Shown here in pieces: positions 7,230 through 7,405 of a stretch of 7,405 nt of DNA. Location of the stretch: NCBI GenBank assembly GCA_002299425.1, contig DBNW01000085.1:1-7405 (forward strand), read 5' to 3'. How positions within the stretch are numbered: the first letter of the stretch is position 1; every line of letters starts with the position of its first letter. Made by a program: the position numbers and the translations under genes. The stretch comes from Methylococcaceae bacterium UBA662. GTDB taxonomy: Bacteria > Pseudomonadota > Gammaproteobacteria > Methylococcales > Methylomonadaceae. The notes beneath the pieces were generated by a model, which saw only the letters and a list, made by a program, of their open reading frames with translations, was not told the DNA's origin and searched no databases.

Positions 7230-7261
7230 GGGCTGGACAGCCCGAGCAACAGCCAGGCTGT
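7230..7261 (+). other. Pair of overlapping palindromes in the sulfate-gene leader
   Basis: GGGCTG-GA-CAGCCC at 7230-7243 and CAGCC-A-GGCTG at 7250-7260 lie side by side. In RNA the first can fold as a 5-bp GGGCU/AGCCC stem with a GGAC loop. Alternatively ACAGCC (7237-7242) can pair with GGCUGU (7256-7261), which excludes the first stem. Such mutually exclusive pairing is seen in regulated leaders, but the stems here are short. Confidence 0.4.
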
Positions 7262-7286
7262 ATCCCGTTATCAAACCCGTTTTCTC

Positions 7287-7291
7287 AAGGA
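7287..7291 (+). promoter_or_regulatory. Ribosome binding site of the sulfate-binding gene
   Basis: AAGGA lies 7 nt before the ATG at 7299. It is a good Shine-Dalgarno match with standard spacing, and sets the start of this gene. Confidence 0.8.
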
Positions 7292-7298
7292 ACACGCC

Positions 7299-7405
7299 AT
7301 GAACATAATAAACCTAGCAAAAATCGCACTGTGGGCCGCCGCCCTATCGGCCAGCGTGCCGGTGCTGGCCGATAGGGCGTTGCTCAACGTCTCCTACGAC
7401 CCCAC
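7299..7405 (+). CDS. Periplasmic sulfate-binding protein of an ABC transporter, N-terminus only
   Basis: Only the first 35 residues are in the window. They form a signal peptide, with Lys8 before a hydrophobic core (about 9-22) and a VLA cleavage site after residue 24. The mature start DRALLNVSYDPT follows. LLNVSYDPT at the mature N-terminus is characteristic of the sulfate- and thiosulfate-binding proteins Sbp and CysP. These deliver sulfate in the periplasm to the CysTWA/CysUWA permease for assimilatory sulfur metabolism. Sbp and CysP cannot be told apart from this fragment, so no symbol is given. The AAGGA ribosome site and correct signal peptide support the start. The gene diverges from the NuoL-like gene and is probably sulfur-regulated. 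A strong inverted repeat lies within the signal-peptide codons (7340-7379). Confidence 0.85.
   Translation, partial: MNIINLAKIALWAAALSASVPVLADRALLNVSYDP
7340..7379 (+). other. 16-bp perfect inverted repeat inside the signal-peptide codons
   Basis: CGCCCTATCGGCCAGC (7340-7355) and its exact reverse complement (7364-7379) flank an 8-nt loop, GTGCCGGT. Two G-U pairs can extend the stem inward in RNA. The stem is GC-rich and starts about 40 nt after the start codon, across codons 14-27 of the sulfate-binding gene. No run of T follows, so it is not a typical terminator. It could slow translation, stabilise the message or be a DNA site; its role is unknown. Confidence 0.75.

Larger units (their letters stand above)
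7014..7298. promoter_or_regulatory. Divergent intergenic control region
   Basis: These 285 nt separate the NuoL-like gene (minus) from the sulfate-binding gene (plus) and hold no credible gene. Bases 7141-7200 are strongly AT-rich compared with the surroundings and are the likely promoter core for one or both directions. Bases 7198-7260 hold CTTAAG repeats and palindromes that would lie in the sulfate-binding leader. Bases 7060-7140 show little beyond one more CTTAAG at 7117-7122. No minus-strand promoter can be named with confidence; TATAAC (complement of 7170-7175) is a possible -10. Confidence 0.6.

Noticed and set aside
1..7405. CRISPR array, tRNA, rRNA or insertion sequence
   Set aside because: No regular repeat-spacer pattern, cloverleaf, rRNA segment or transposase-like protein was found on either strand.

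Overview
The window carries one compact minus-strand gene cluster and the start of a divergent plus-strand gene. The minus-strand cluster reads right to left. It begins with a shortened NuoL-like membrane protein (5490-7013), then two NuoM-like membrane proteins (3961-5484 and 2268-3923), then a bacterial dynamin-like GTPase (1-2219) whose C-terminus runs off the left edge. Gaps between these genes are only 5, 37 and 48 nt, with no convincing terminator, so they look like one transcription unit. On the right, the plus strand opens a periplasmic sulfate-binding protein gene (7299 to beyond 7405). Its signal peptide and the mature N-terminus typical of Sbp/CysP are both visible.

The 285-nt divergent intergenic region (7014-7298) must hold the start of the minus-strand unit and the promoter and leader of the sulfate-binding gene. 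It has an AT-rich core, several copies of a CTTAAG motif and a set of small palindromes. A 16-bp perfect inverted repeat lies just inside the sulfate-binding coding sequence.

The three membrane proteins belong to the antiporter-like family shared by complex I (NuoL/M/N), Mrp antiporters, membrane hydrogenases and Dab-type carbon transporters. No other complex I subunit (NuoA-K), hydrogenase subunit or other Mrp subunit is visible. When I align the three by eye to remembered E. coli NuoL and NuoM, each has lost some of the charged residues that line the proton path, and each has lost a different set. The NuoL-like protein also appears to lack roughly TM12-TM15 while keeping the C-terminal anchoring region and last membrane helix. 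This suggests a specialised three-subunit membrane module rather than ordinary spare copies of nuoL and nuoM. Its link to a membrane-remodelling dynamin is the most unusual aspect of the window.

The organism is probably a proteobacterium, more likely a gammaproteobacterium. The grounds are moderate GC content, gene style and the divergent cys-type sulfate uptake gene. A methanotroph or sulfur-oxidising lineage would fit, but the sequence does not prove this. No RNA genes, insertion sequences or CRISPR arrays were seen.
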